A program made the position numbers and the translations under genes. From the NCBI GenBank assembly GCA_035041965.1, contig JAPYMA010002120.1, forward strand, positions 1 to 64,000: a stretch of 64,000 nucleotides of DNA. Reading direction: 5' to 3'. The stretch is from Anisakis pegreffii (Eukaryota; Nematoda; Chromadorea; Rhabditida; Anisakidae). The notes beneath the pieces were generated by a model. That model did not search any database, was not told the DNA's origin, and was given only the letters and a program-made list of their open reading frames with translations. Positions 21,736-35,600 of the stretch are shown here, piece by piece. Position 1 is the stretch's first letter. Every line of letters starts with the position of its first letter.

Positions 21736-24700
21736 ATAATAACCACGATAATCACCCACAATCAATCATCACTCCATAGAAATGCTATACTAAAAATTTA
21801 AAGAAAACAACGACACTAAGAAATAGTAATCAGGTAATAATAATACTAATAGTAATAGCAAAAAATATAATAATACTAACATCCGAAACATTAAACGGTA
21901 GCATCAGTAATAATAAGAATGCTAATCAATAAGCATAATCAATGATTAAGAGATCTAGATTGTGATTAGTTCGATGACATACTTAAAGCCTTCCTTACAG
22001 TGAATCTACTGACTATTCGGTTATCCAGGCAAACCTAAATAAAATTATCCGGATAAACGGGGATATGTAGAGCAAGGAATCGTCAGGGAGGACAGTGATA
22101 ACGGCATCGAGCGGGTGGGATAATGGTGTTAAAGTATCGATGGGATAATGGTGATAAAAGTATCGGATAAACGAGGGGATATCCACCTAAATCACGTCTT
22201 TATTATCGAATCTGAAGGGTTGACGATGAGCGCAAAACGCAGTGAATTGCTGAGGTGGTGGTGGTGATAAGCTGCTGCCGGTTGAGTTTCAAAGTCTCTC
22301 GTAACTTACAACAGCAACTTAAAGCTGTTAACGCTCGATATTGATCGATTGAAACCAATCAGTAGCTGCCGCTGCAAACACTTCAACTGATCATAATGCG
22401 TATCAGTGGAGCGATAAAACTCAGCAATATCCGCGAATCTTTTTCGATTTATCGATTCAACTCTTATATCCATAACAAATCCATCCATCAAAAATGTATA
22501 CGTAGAAAATGAATGACCTGAATGGGATAAGGTGTTTTTTTATAAAGTGATATCAGATCGTGTCTTCATGATGGATAAGGCTTGAAGAAGTCTTTTAATT
22601 TCTTGATCTATCACCAAAAAACAAAAAATTTTCGAGGTATGCGAAATGAAACGGCTTACAAGAACAAAAAAGCCGGCCATGTAAAAACCCATCGACTCAG
22701 TAGGCGGAAATATTTCCGATAAAATCATTTTCAATGACGAAAATTTGTCTGATCCATTCTCAATGATAACATTCCACTTTATAGATGCATATCGCAGGTA
22801 ATTAAAGGTAAATCCAGGTAGTATCCAGGTGTGGATATTATAAAACTAACACGTCGTTTCATCTGCGAATTTAAACTTATGCTGTTTTGTTTTATACTGC
22901 CTATGAGTAGGTTGAGTATGACACGTTTCAAGCTTGCATTCCACGAAATGTAAGTATCATCAATGCTCAGTTGAAATAAATGACGTATATTCATAACAAA
23001 TCCACATGAATGGCCCCACAGATCCACAAGAATGGCTAATCCACAAGAATAGCCCGAAAACCTTAAAGCAGTGCCTTAAAAACGCGTGTAACTTAATCCT
23101 AATCCGATATCACCTAATATACCTGATCCGTATATCACCTCATCTGCAAATCTATCACGTGTGCCGAATCCGATTTAATAGCCAAAGCATTAGCGAATTA
23201 AATCCTTTGAAGATATAATCATTGGTATGTATTTGCTGGCATTGCTGGAATCTCATTAATCCTATCAATAACACCATTAATACTTAAATTTTAGAGTTTC
23301 GCAGTAATAACTTTGTTTTACTCGGTCGGTCATTTGCTTCTTCACTCGTATTGAGAAATCCACTTATATCCACTCATAACTCACTCCTCCAACCTATACT
23401 GCTGTCCTTAATCACCCTTTATCCCTCAGTCTCACAGCATTCATCCCAAATTATCCACTTCTCTCAGCAATTTCACCAGTCTCTTCGCTTCTATCTCGCA
23501 TCATCATCTTAGTTCTTATTCGTTCAGCGCTATTTAATCAACATTTTGACGGCTTTTTCGAGCATTTTCATCCATCCGGAGTATTACAGCCAGCCATCTT
23601 GTCATTAGCCGTTTTACATTGTTGGGTCGTTTCAAATAATGATTGATTAGAGTTTACAACAGAGCCGTTAACACTTCAAGTTTTAAGACAATCGAAACGC
23701 CGCGATTATTCCCGATCTTATTATCATCGTCATCATACTCATTCAAAACAATTCCGTGAATTCGATACGCCTAGTGTAACGGCTACATCTAGCTGCTTGT
23801 AGGACCACACTTAAGCTCGAGCCCAACTTCCAAGATTGAGCCCAAAGTTATCAGATTACTATTTCAAACTGCCACATTGCCACATAATTTAGTCACAATC
23901 GCTGAACGAGTGTCTTCCCGTCGGACAACATTTCAGTGCATAATTGAACCGGATCATCCAGAAGTACATCAATTTCCTTAATTTAATCATATCTTAGCAC
24001 TCAGGCATTTGACTCACTACCGCGGAAGAGATGATCATGTTAATTGGTCAATAGATGATCATGAGAGATGATCAATGATTCATATTAACTGATGATAGAC
24101 TCAAAACTGAGCTCTTAATGTTCTACTCTGATCGCTGATCCTCTGCTCGATTGACAGAAAAATGGGATATCAAATGGATTTTGAAAATGTCAGTTACGTT
24201 AAGGTTTCGAGAAGTTTTTACAGAATATCATCAGCGATCAGAAAACATCTTACGATTAGCATACTGCTTAAGTGGGCTGAATAGGATGAAACGACGAAAT
24301 GAGTTGAATCCTCGAAATCGCTCTTTGAACGATGCAATAGATCTGGCTCGGATTTGGATATCTGTGAAGAAGTGGGGTGCAGAAAAATCTCAAATCTCAG
24401 ACAATCCTACAAAAAGAAGTTTGAAACGAGGATTCCAGTAGGGAAATTGATTCCAAGCTGACATTCTAACGGACTAATCCCCTTTCGCTTTCGCCTGATT
24501 GATCCTAGCAATAGCAATATCTTAGCAATAAGAATATCGTAAAAATATTCACTGGGAAACTTAGATTTCAGGCGAATTCTTTGCACTCCTGGTCATGAGT
24601 ATTCACATCTGAATCAATAGAATTTATTATTTGAATCGGATCGTTAATCCAACAAATCAAAGCCAACAGCGGATCTACACTGAGCTCACCTAAACGATGG

Positions 24701-27065
24701 ACCACACGGAATACAGCTTATCATCTTATATCACTGATTGCTGAAAGTACTTACTACATTACAAGTTTCTTTCAAGTGAGTATAGATTTATCTCATTGCA
24801 AACACTAAAATATGTGAAGATCAATGACCAACTATCATTAAATGTACTCCTCTGATTTATGCGTGTGGGAGGGATGGAATTCAAACGCTCTGACGAGATA
24901 AAACAGTCGAGTGAATACGAAATTCAAAAAGCTCTCAAACGGATGGAATTTTTTGATGGGTTATTTCTCGTAGTCACTTAATTTCTTCCCGGCTTCGAAC
25001 TAGACTAGACTAGACTAATTGATTCTCAAAATACATTAGCAGTTCGCACTATTTATTAGAGAGTTTGAAAGGAAACGACATTACGGAGTGAGATAAAATG
25101 AACATCAGGACAAGAGGAAACTCAGGCCAACGTGGACGATAAAAATAAATTAGGCAGGTGAAGTTAGGGTGGGGGGAGGGGGAGATGTCGGGAAAAATAA
25201 ACGAAGTAAAGACAGTTGAGGAGGGGGGTGGTAATAGGGAAGAGAAGGGGAAATAACTCTGGTAAAAGCACAGGAGGATAAAATCCGAGTTGAAGGGCGA
25301 CAATTTAAAAGAAATGGGATCAGAAACAAGTTGTTGGGTTCAGTTTCAGGTGATCAAGTGATCGCATTCAGATAAAATGAAAAGCCTCCAAATTCTAGGA
25401 TACCAGTTATTTTAGCCAGCTGAAAGCCACACAACCGTGAGCCATATAAGTCATGATCCATAAATACTAGTAGCTAACGAACAGCCTCGTCGCGTTGGCT
25501 TCAAGTAGAGCGTTTTGATTGTTAGCGAGAGGAATGTCAAGAGGTGATTTGGCTGCTGCTGCTGCTGCCTCTGCATAAGAAGGAATTAATTGAAGTGCTC
25601 TAAATTCTTAACAATTTCACTCGTCAATTCTCACATTCAATTGCTTGCTTACGTTTAAACTTTAAAGCCTTTTAAAGATTATTCCTAAGAAGGCCCTTAA
25701 GATTCATCCAAAATTCAATACATTTTCGTCATACGTTTAACAAATTCAGCTCTCTAAATTCTTCAGTGACTAAAAAAATGTTTCTTAAGAAAAGATATTA
25801 TGCAATTGCTGGAATGCATTAAATAACACACTAGAAGCATTTAAAAACATGGAAATTTTCTCATACCACCAAACTAGACAGTAAAAATTGTGAGAAAAAG
25901 AGAGAAATGATTTATTGATCGATTTGCGATCGATCCTGGAGAATAGATCACCTAAGTGGCCATAGATGAACACAATTCGAAGCAAGATTGAGCCTTATCC
26001 TGACTTGAAGGAGGCGAATGAGGGCAAAGATAACGGTGGATTTAGATTAGCCGTTGGATGAGATATTGTGCGATGTGAGTCAAAGTTGTTGTTGGCATCC
26101 ATCAGAAACGCCGTAGCAATGAGTTGGGAGTGGATTATGTAAATTAGGGATTCATCATTGTCATTCACCGAAGAATTTCTTCACTGAATAATCCTTTCCA
26201 TTGAGGCAACAGCAACGGCACATTTTCGAATGATTGAAAGCGATTAAAGTGCATTCGGGAAAAAAGAATCAATTTATTGCACTCGAGTTGAACGCAAAAA
26301 AACTGAATGAATGCGAAAAATTTTCGAGTTTTTTCACTTTTCAGCAAATGAAATTCCTCCACTTGTTGTTAGTTGTTGTTAGTCAATTACTCACTAAAGC
26401 TGAGCAAGCAGGCCATAACTCTAGTGATGAGTGCCTCTATAAATCTGAGTGATCAATAGAAATCAATCTCGATTGCACGCAATTCATTGAATTCGAGTTC
26501 TTTCCATGAAATAAACAACTGCATTGAGCGCGATAAGAATCGCACTCAAACTGCAGCTGGATTCGTCGCCGGATGATCAGTTTAGCAACAATGGTCAGTT
26601 TAGATGATCAGTTGATCAGTCCGCCGGATGATCCGGTTAGCAATCTCAGGCTAAAGTTGACGCCTCAATCCAGACCCAACAGCCCAACTGCTGCGGCGTC
26701 TTCGAATGTCGATGAATTTCTAGCCATTTGAACTGAACTTGAGCACAAACCTCATGGTGGAATTTTTTATAACGATGCAAAATTCAGATGCATGCATTGT
26801 ATCAAAACGATTTCAGCGTTTATTAGTGAAAAGTTGACAGGATTATTGATCAAGGCTTGATGATTGATCAATATTCATTCAATACTTGATCAATTGATCA
26901 AATCGATCAATTGATCAAGCATTAATGAATTTTTAAAACTTGTTTATGATCATGTGTAATAGCATGGTAGAATTCGTTTCAAATTAGTCTCGAGACGACT
27001 ACTCCTTCGACAATATTGTATGATCACACAATCGCACTCACACACACACAATCGTTGACCTTAAC

Positions 27066-27290
27066 TGAAGCTTTGGGTAAGTTGGGTAGGTCTTTAGGTG
27101 AGTCTTTGGGTAAGTCTTCACCTCAGGCTCAGGTGAAGGCTTACTCACGAAAGCCAGAACTTTCTTTGAGTAAGTCTTTGGGTAGGAGTCGAACATTTTG
27201 AGTAAGTCTTCACCTGTAGAACTTTTTTGGGTAAATCTTTGGGTAGGAGCCGAAGACTTTGGGTAAGTCTTCACCTCAGGCTCAGTGAAA
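27066..27290. repeat. Imperfect tandem repeat (TTTGGGTAAGTCTTCACC type)
   Basis: About four imperfect units containing CTTTGGGTAAGTCTT and CACCTCAGGCTCAG. On the minus strand they stay open and read as Lys-Thr-Tyr-Pro-Lys-like peptides. No splice context or domain supports coding. Confidence 0.6.
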
Positions 27291-29336
27291 TCTCAGCATG
27301 TAAGGCAGTCGAGCCATAACCTTCGCTCTCAGATTCGAAATTATTGAATCAATCTCCCAAAAAACAACTGAATCAAAACGCCTTCTACTGTTCGCTTATG
27401 TTTCGAACCACCTACACCTATATAAAAGTCATAAATTCTTCAGTGATTGATCCAACGATGCCATCGGCGTTTTATAACGTCATCGAACTACCACCAAAAA
27501 TCTAATTTACAATCTAATAAAGCAGTTGAAAGTGCCTTGCACTCATTCACTTTACAATTTGATGCTTTCCTCAAAAAAATAACTCCAACAAAACAATGAC
27601 AACAACACGTTTCAACAACACATTGTAATGACGTGAAATGTTTTCTTATTTTTCTTGTTTCCTTCCGCTCGAAAGCATCCCAAAAAAATTTCACAATTAT
27701 TCAGAGAATGTATTTGCTTAGACTTGCAAAATTTTGTTTGGAATTCGAAAAATTTCCATCGAACTCAAATTTTTTCGCATCAAATTTTTGCGCTCACAGA
27801 TACTCGAAACTGCTCAAAGAATATACTCTGTTTTGTTTTTGAATCGAGTCAAGTGTTTTCCAATATATTGTGATCACGTAATCACTGACGATTTAGCAGG
27901 CTTTTATCGATCTGATCGCTTGAAAATTGGTTTGTTTTCGAAAATGAACAAAAAATTGACAAGACATGAAAATTCGCTCACTGAGTCAACAGCAACATCA
28001 GCATCATTACGACATTCAATTCAGATTAAATCACGACCAAATTATAAACTATCGAAAGTGGATTCGATTTGGAACCGGCCGCTGAGCCTAACCTCGATCT
28101 TGAATCTTGAACTCCCACGAACTCGGGTCAGCTCTCCACCCAAACCCAACCTCCTAATCCCAAGGATTTCAATCAATAGCAACTGCAACTGATTTCAGAT
28201 CATGTCAGTTTCGAATCAGATGATCAATCAGAGCCCGTTTTCGTGAACTGCAACAATTTCTTCATCCGTTTCTCATTTTGCATCTATTGAGTGTGCAAGC
28301 CAGTCATTGGATCAACTTAAGTAAATGCAGTTTCAAAAATTGAATTGTTATCATTTGCATTCGTATGAGTGCATGTTAATTATCAAAGTATAGGGAATTC
28401 ATCCACTGTCAGAACATCAACTGCTCAAGTCATCTAATAAGCAGTCAATAGTTAAACCAGCAAAAAATACCTCAACTAACTAGATTTATCAAATAACCCG
28501 AAACTAATCCCAGGATATAAATTGCATTCATAGGATGTATATCCTAGGTGGTAACTGGTAATCTGCAGGATTCTTATACACGAGCTGAAACCATTGAACA
28601 AAACACATACAGTATCAATACATCAGACGATTATTTTCTACAAGGAATAAGGAAATTAAATTAAGGAAGATCTATAGGCAATAAGGAAAATAAGGAAGAC
28701 CTATAAGGAAATTAATTTCGCTCGTACGAAGATTACAGTCATTATGAGCACAGCAACACTGAGTTATCATTCATTACTACTAAGTATTATTACTGGTACA
28801 ATTATCATATTATTACTGTTATTGTTAGTATTATAACTTTATAATTACTATAATCGTTACTAGTATTAAACTGTTACTAGCTGGCTGATATGCGTTTGCT
28901 GTTAGGACTAGTGTTAGAATTCAAAAACATGCAGACGCAGACTTTATGTGACTAACGGGATTATATAAGCATTAAAATAATCTAGCATTTGCGAGACGCT
29001 TCTTCAGTTTGTGCTTAAGATGGGATATTGGAGAGTAGACGTAGGACTTCTAGGGGATTAAGACCTGAAGAGGGCTATTAACGTCATAGAAGTATGGCTT
29101 ATTGTTAGGAAATGATCATAACGTTTGCGAGGAAAAGCTTTCTGAAGTCACATTCAGTATCGTAATTGCATACATATTTCAATATCGCATACACAAATAT
29201 ATTTTTACATCCATCGGAATGGAATGTATTTTCGGGCTCCTTCTGAGACCCTCTGACTAGAAATCATTTGGCAATATGGGATGGAGAGTAGCCCAAAACC
29301 TGTGTGCTTGCCAGATCAATAATCCAAGTTCGGATT

Positions 29337-29492
29337 TCGTGAAGACAGATGATTCCAAACGCTATTATCGTTAGCTGCTGCGGAAAGAAGAATGCCAACG
29401 AAGGAAGAATGTGATATTAGTGATATTGGTGATAACAGAGGGGCATTGACTCGTAATGAATTTGATTTGCTGATTAAATAAATAAATAAATC
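29337..29492 (+). repeat. Dispersed repeat family R20, copy 3
   Basis: Shares GTGAAGACAGATGATTCC, TATTATCGTTAGCTGC and AGAGGGGCATTGACTCG / TTGATTTGCTGATTAAATAA with copy 1 but lacks the middle block. A short further relative is at 29622-29690 (ATATCGTTAGCTGAGAG). Confidence 0.65.
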
Positions 29493-29779
29493 TGTAGTAT
29501 AATGGTAAAAGTAATAATGATAAGATCAATAACGCAATAATAACACTGATAATAACAGAGGCATACGGGTACTTTTCCGTTGATCACCAACTATATCAGT
29601 AATCAAAATTAGAATTCCACGAAGACGGAGGATACCCTGTGCTAATATCGTTAGCTGAGAGGGATTAAGTGTATCAAGGAAGCAAGAGCGATTCCGTTCA
29701 CTTAACCCCTACTATGAATCCTAAAAATTCCTTGAGATGAATCTCACTCTTATCCTTCAATCGCAATTTATCCGCAAGC

Positions 29780-29905
29780 ATGGATATACAAAAAATCAAA
29801 GAAAACGAATCATGACATTGATTTGTTCACATGGCAAACGAGACTCGCAAACGAATTCAAATCAACATGCGGAATGAACTGCTGGGTGGAGGCAGGCTAT
29901 CAAAA
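29780..29905 (+). repeat. Dispersed repeat of about 115 bp, copy 1
   Basis: Matches 30735-30845 in the same orientation: AATCAAAGAAAACGAATCAT, then CATGGC, AACATGCGG and GGGTGGAGG with several substitutions. No coding function seen. Downstream (29915-30060) the phrase AAATGCTTACCCATACTT recurs in a short array. Confidence 0.6.
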
Positions 29906-30734
29906 TGCTTTGTCATGATTTATACTTGTTTACTTACCCGTTTAAATGCTTACCCATACTTACCCAATACTGAATGTGAATTCAGAAATCTCAGTTATTT
30001 ATACCCATACCTCAAAACAATAAGCATTTAAATGCTTAAATGCTTACCCATACTTTGTCATGATTTCGTTTAATTCACTAAATTATTCTTTAATTCACCC
30101 TTCCTCCATTTTAAGCCTATCCACTTCCTTAAAACTTCAGTGTGATTGTTGCATTCACAAATGAATCTTATCGGAAATAAATTTCTCGCCATAATATTCC
30201 AAGGAATCTATAAGAAAGCAATATATCCATGAGCAAATCTTTCAATATCTATTTTTGTATATCCTATCCTATAGGCACATCTCTTAACATTGATGATGCC
30301 TGCTGATACATTGATGATAAATATGCGGCGATGTGCATGTGCATGCATGATCATAGTAGACGTGTGCTGTCATATGGATGCATGGACGGATAAAATTAAG
30401 TTTAAAATGATTGACTAAAACCACTGACTTCACTTCACATCGCTGTGGCTTTATAGCGCCGATGGCAACTCAGCGATTCTTCACGACATTTTCACACATA
30501 CACTCAAACATCTTCCTTTCTACTAGATACATTTATTTATTCGAAAGCCTGTAGCGTAATCCAGACTAATCTAGGTTTACTCGAAATAAAACCCTGACAA
30601 CTCAATGATACTGAATTTTTTAATGCCTACTTGTATACACACAACTAAATTACTGTTTAATTCACGTAGAATCAAAGAATACACAAACACACAAGCTAAA
30701 TTACTCTTCAATTCAGCAGGAATCACAAGAAGAA

Positions 30735-30845
30735 TCAAAGAAAACGAATCATAAAATTGATTTATTTGCATGGCGAACTCACAAACGAACGCACTCAACA
30801 TGCGGAAAGATCTGCAAGGGTGGAGGTAAGCAATTAAAATGCTAC
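30735..30845 (+). repeat. Dispersed repeat of about 115 bp, copy 2
   Basis: Second copy of the repeat at 29780-29905, ending in AAGCAATTAAAATGCT. Confidence 0.6.
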
Positions 30846-32131
30846 TTTAAAAAGATATCGATAGAGCTGTAGAATATAACAGTAAATCACCAAGAATGGT
30901 TGCTGATCACCAAGAAAATGCCGGAACTTAGATTTACCAACGAGTGGTTTAGTTTCGAGATGAAGCTCGAGATGAGATTGCGATTCGCGAAGCATTTCTA
31001 TAGATTATGGATTTTCGATCGTTTGGTTGGCAAGCATTTGAATTGAAGTTTTGGATTAAAGGCTTAAGCAGCTTAATACGCACTGTTGGATGACACCCGT
31101 CTTGTGGATCGAAGTCAAAGACTTTGCTGGATGGAGCCAGATTAACTTAACAAGGCGCCGCCGCCGCCATTAGACTGACAAGATTATACGTTAACAAGCT
31201 ATTTTCATTCCTTGCGTTCATTCGAATCCATTCCGTTCAATCTCCTATCACCCAAATATCTCTTGTCAAATCCGTCGTATCTTGCACACTTTCTAATCTC
31301 TCTTATCCGACATGCCTTCGCTCTCAACTCAAATCCTCCAATATCCATCCATATTATCCCTCGTCCTATATCCACCTCATCAGCATCCTTCATTATCTCT
31401 TACTATCGCAGTTCTTCTTCATCTCATATTATCTCACCTAAGCCTAAGCGAATTTTTCCCAACTCCTCTTCTCACTGCTACGTAGACTTTCATGTTTCTG
31501 ACGGCGAAGAAACTGGCCTGGGATGGGCCCTAAGGCCTCTAAACTTTAGGCATTCTTTAAATAAAGCTGCAAAAATCTCTACTGTTACTGCTGCTGCTGC
31601 TTTGCTGTTGTTGCTAATGTTGTCAGGCTCTAGTGAATTTTTCAGGCTCTACTGAATGTGTTCAGTTGATTTGAGAGGACTAGATTCGTCAGAGATCCAC
31701 GCTTCTTAGCACTCACTAATGCACAAAGTGCAGCCACAGGCTCTGCTTGGCTGACCAGGCCAACTAGGCTCACAACAAGCATTTGCAAAAGCAGGCCATG
31801 CTAAACCTGAGCCAGCGCTATCCGCCAGCCTCTTTGTTTCAACACTGAATCAACGTTCCACTACTATTTGAGCCGAGTCAAAAATTTGGACTTCAAAATC
31901 CCAATTGCGCAAGCTCACCAGTTCATTTTCTCAACTCTGCACTCTGTCTAGGTCTGTCTGAAAAAATACTTAAACCTTTTATTCATCTGATCTATTTTAT
32001 GATCAGATGATCATGCTTTTTCATAAGTTGATATCACGATTTCAACTTACTCTAGGCATATCACCGTAGGTTTCATTCACCAAATAATTCCAAACCATGA
32101 ACACAGCTCATGGAACTATTGATGCAGTCAC

Positions 32132-32641
32132 ATGCTCACTGAGGATCAGCGCTATCCTTGGTATCAAATCCTTATCTGTGATATCAAATCCCGATACGAT
32201 ACTTTGGAAACATCGAAACCAGAATTTTATCCGAATTTTATCCGAATGCCATACGAATCGCCAACACCAACACCAGCAACAACAATATCAATGAAACTTT
32301 TTGAAGAGTTAACGCGGATGGATGCGCAGAGCAGATTAGATTCCGAAGATTCGATTAGAGAATTATTGAATTTAATCGGATCGGAAACTATTCAAATGCT
32401 CAATAATCGAGAGGGTGGCTCCCTCGAGAAAGCGCTGGCGCTGTTTGCCTCTTATATCCATCAAATACGATTGCAAATGCACACTAAATCAACTGGCACT
32501 GAAATGCTGCTATGGATAATCCAAATCGATTGCACTCGTTATCCTCAAACTCTAAAGACTGGCATCATCGACTTAAAAATTCTGATCGTTCAACCTACTG
32601 CAACGATCTCTGAGGTTGCAAATTTTTGGAACTTCTTCTGA
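32132..32641 (+). CDS. Hypothetical intronless reading frame, 169 residues
   Basis: I do not recognise this frame. It is the longest unbroken frame in the gene-poor interval, and its first 120 residues have protein-like composition: an aromatic start (EDQRYPWYQI), a Pro/Thr hinge and amphipathic helical stretches (KLFEELTRMDAQ, SIRELLNLIG, KALALFASYIHQI). The region around 32099-32131 has no obvious promoter, and the frame may instead be an exon with the acceptor CTCACTGAG just inside it. The last 40 residues look less natural and could be intron read-through after a donor near 32480-32520. It could be part of the plus-strand gene that starts at 37739, but no phase evidence links them. Confidence 0.3.
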   Translation: MLTEDQRYPWYQILICDIKSRYDTLETSKPEFYPNFIRMPYESPTPTPATTISMKLFEELTRMDAQSRLDSEDSIRELLNLIGSETIQMLNNREGGSLEKALALFASYIHQIRLQMHTKSTGTEMLLWIIQIDCTRYPQTLKTGIIDLKILIVQPTATISEVANFWNFF

Positions 32642-35600
32642 TTTGTCTAAACCAGATGCCGCCGCACGCCAGATTTGTTCAGCAATTGAGAGTTTGTGAA
32701 AGAAATGATTAAATGATAACTGATAAAAACACTTACTTCATAAACGACTGATAATGATGAAGAAGGCACAAACGCATACGCAGGTTGGAGTAGGAGGCAA
32801 CAGATAAAACTCAACGTGCTGCCTTACTTACATAAGATCAACTTTAAAACTTCGATGAGCAAAAAAAAAGGAAGAGGATAAGCAATGTGAGATAGCGGAT
32901 AACGAATAAAAGTTTTTCAGATTAATTGCTAACATTCTCGTGATTAATTTCGCTTCAACATCGACTTGTAAACGTCGTCGTCTGCATACAACACCAAACG
33001 ATGTGTCTAGAGGCAATAGATCTTAGTCGAGTTTGATTACTTTTACACTTTTATTTATCACCAAAAACACTTCTGAACACGATAGGAATGAGTGCTGAGA
33101 AAAACGCCGAAATCATCTGATCAGTTTTATTTGATTTATCTCACGTTCTCGTTTCATATGATAGAGGCAGATCGTATCTGTCCATGGTAAGTCTCTGATG
33201 ATCTTAAGTGAAATAATCTTTAGACGTTTGACCTCTGCTAAAATGCGCTCCACTCATTTTTTAAGCTTTGATTACGAGGCATTCTCTACACTATCACACA
33301 ACTGAGCAGTCCACATTTATCGATGAATATCATATGATAACAGAGCGAAAAGCCGGCAGCTGAACATGCCTTTCACTCGAATGATAAAGACTTATAGCTA
33401 GGTCCATACGGCTTGAGATCACCGTATCTATCACACCTCAGTTCATCGGGGTTCCAAAGCCCCCGAAAATACTGCAGTGTGTGCGAGGATTGTGTCAAAA
33501 AGGTCATTCGATATAAACAATTAGAGGGCAAACAAATTTTACCTCTGTTGACCTCTTCAGCCCTCAGGTGACCTCAGTTAATCACTCAATTCGGAAAGAA
33601 CATCGAAACAAAAAGGGAAAGAACAACGAGGAAAAAATTGAATCGCTCTTATTATCACTCAAGTGCTTGGAAAATCTTAACACCAAGAGATTATTATCAT
33701 TCATATGGCTATCGTGTTTATTAAACATTCATGCTTGATATGATTCGCACTATCAAAAAGCACTCGTCTTATCCGAAGACTATCAGATTATCTCACTAAT
33801 TAGTGCTTGACGCAATCAAATACTGTCAGCTCTTCCTCAATAAAATCTAAAACATACGATATATAAGCCAGAAGTAACAACAGATAGTGAAGAGTAGAAG
33901 ATAACAATTGAGATAAATAAGATAAATTTGGATAAAGTTTTAAAAATTCCCTCATATGACAACAACATCAACCAAATGCTCTTCATTAGCCAAAACATTC
34001 AATTGGGAACTTTTGACAGTCGATTGAGGCCAATCAAACGCTAAGAAAAGACACTCAACGAGTCTATTTAAAGAGGAAAGTCGACAGATGACTTTAAAAA
34101 GTCACTCATCTAATCGTGCAGAATATCGACTAGATTCCCAATTGAATCAACTCAAATCAACCAACTAACTTTCAAAACTAGCAGCACAGCAAAACTCTGC
34201 ACACTCATCAAACCAATACAAATACTCCTACTAATCCCCACTTGCCACTTCGCATTCCTTCATCAAGCAAAATCTTTGAATTTATGCGTTTCGATCGCGT
34301 CCAGTCTTAATCCCCCCAAATCCTCCGAAACAAATTATCCGTTAGAAAGCACGCGCATCGCAAATCCTCAGTTTTTTTCGGCTCAAAGTTAATCACGTTT
34401 GATTGATTCGCAACGGATTTGCCCGAAACATCGCCTAGTCGTCGTCGTCGTTCAAGCTAATCGCATGGATTAAGATGACACATGCACAAATCAATACGAA
34501 TCCAAGCAAAAGCTTGCAAACTCACTCACAAACTAACTAACTATAACCTTAAATATGCGCATACATAAATATGGAATCGTCTTCTAAGCACAGCAGCGAG
34601 AAGGGTCTCATGAAGTGGGCGCTGTCACAAGCAATTAATTCAAGTAAAGTGGATTATAAAACTCCTCGAATCAAGTTTACTAAAGAACAAATTAATTAGC
34701 CATCAGTAAGGCATGTGTAGGCAATGGCTAATTGAATCTTTCGAATTGAGCATAATATTGTGATAAATTGGACAAATGGATGAATAAATTAGCAATTAAA
34801 TAAATGAGCTAGGACTCTAACGATAAGCAGAATAATGAGTGCATCAAGTGACTAACTTGCTAGGATTCTTAAGAGCTTGCCATTAGCCTCTATACGTTTG
34901 TATGGATGAATGGCTTCAGACGCATCGTCCAGAAGCAACGATGCATTCGATCTCATATTAAAACTTTAAAACTTTCGATTTCAGTAATCATTTCACATGC
35001 AATTGGTTCAATATGTTACTTTGAATCATCTCACTTTGAGGTCTCTAATTTCGGCAGAACCGAGACTGCACAAATCTAGAGATATCGACTGAGATCTGGA
35101 GATATCTCTTTAAACTTCTCTCGGCTTTGTACTGGCTAAACTGCAGTCACCTAGCTCAATTTCTACTTGATTTATAAGATCATAAACTTGATCAGTTCTT
35201 TCAAACCACAAATACTATTGTTCAAATGGCAAGAACTGAACCCTGTTTGCATATCAAGCCCACAGTAAGTTATTTCACGTGAATGAAATTTTCTAATTCA
35301 TCTAGTTAATCTGCTACCATTGGCAGGAGATATAATTATACGGATAAAAAAATAGAGACAATATCGACGATTTTGTATGAATGCATTGTGAATGTAGTGA
35401 TCAAGCTGGATTTTATCCGTGCTAAGTTGAACCAATATTGAGTCAACTAATATTTCAACGATGAAATCAAGATATCCTTGAGTGAACTTGAGTCAAAAAT
35501 CAGCTTGAGTCAAAGTACTCTGATCTACCTTGATCGCGCATCTACTGATACTTAAGTATCAGATGGAACTCAAGTTGTGTCAAAGTCAGCTTGAAGTATG

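Larger units (their letters stand above)
20514..32131. other. Gene-poor, repeat-rich interval
   Basis: About 11.6 kb upstream of rapsyn without a gene I can support. Open frames at 24151-24441, 27734-28192 and 31212-31655 lack recognisable domains and splice context. The interval contains several low-copy dispersed repeats (listed separately), a clustered TGATCA-rich palindromic stretch near 26845-26935 and scattered ATA/TAA tracts. The rapsyn promoter should be just above 20513. Confidence 0.55.

Noticed and set aside
27734..28192. 152-residue plus-strand frame
   Set aside because: Phe/Lys/Ser/Asn-biased as expected for AT-rich DNA, with no domain and no splice partner seen.
31212..31655. 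147-residue Ser-rich plus-strand frame
   Set aside because: Pyrimidine-rich composition explains the Ser/Ile/Pro bias; no domain, signal or splicing support.
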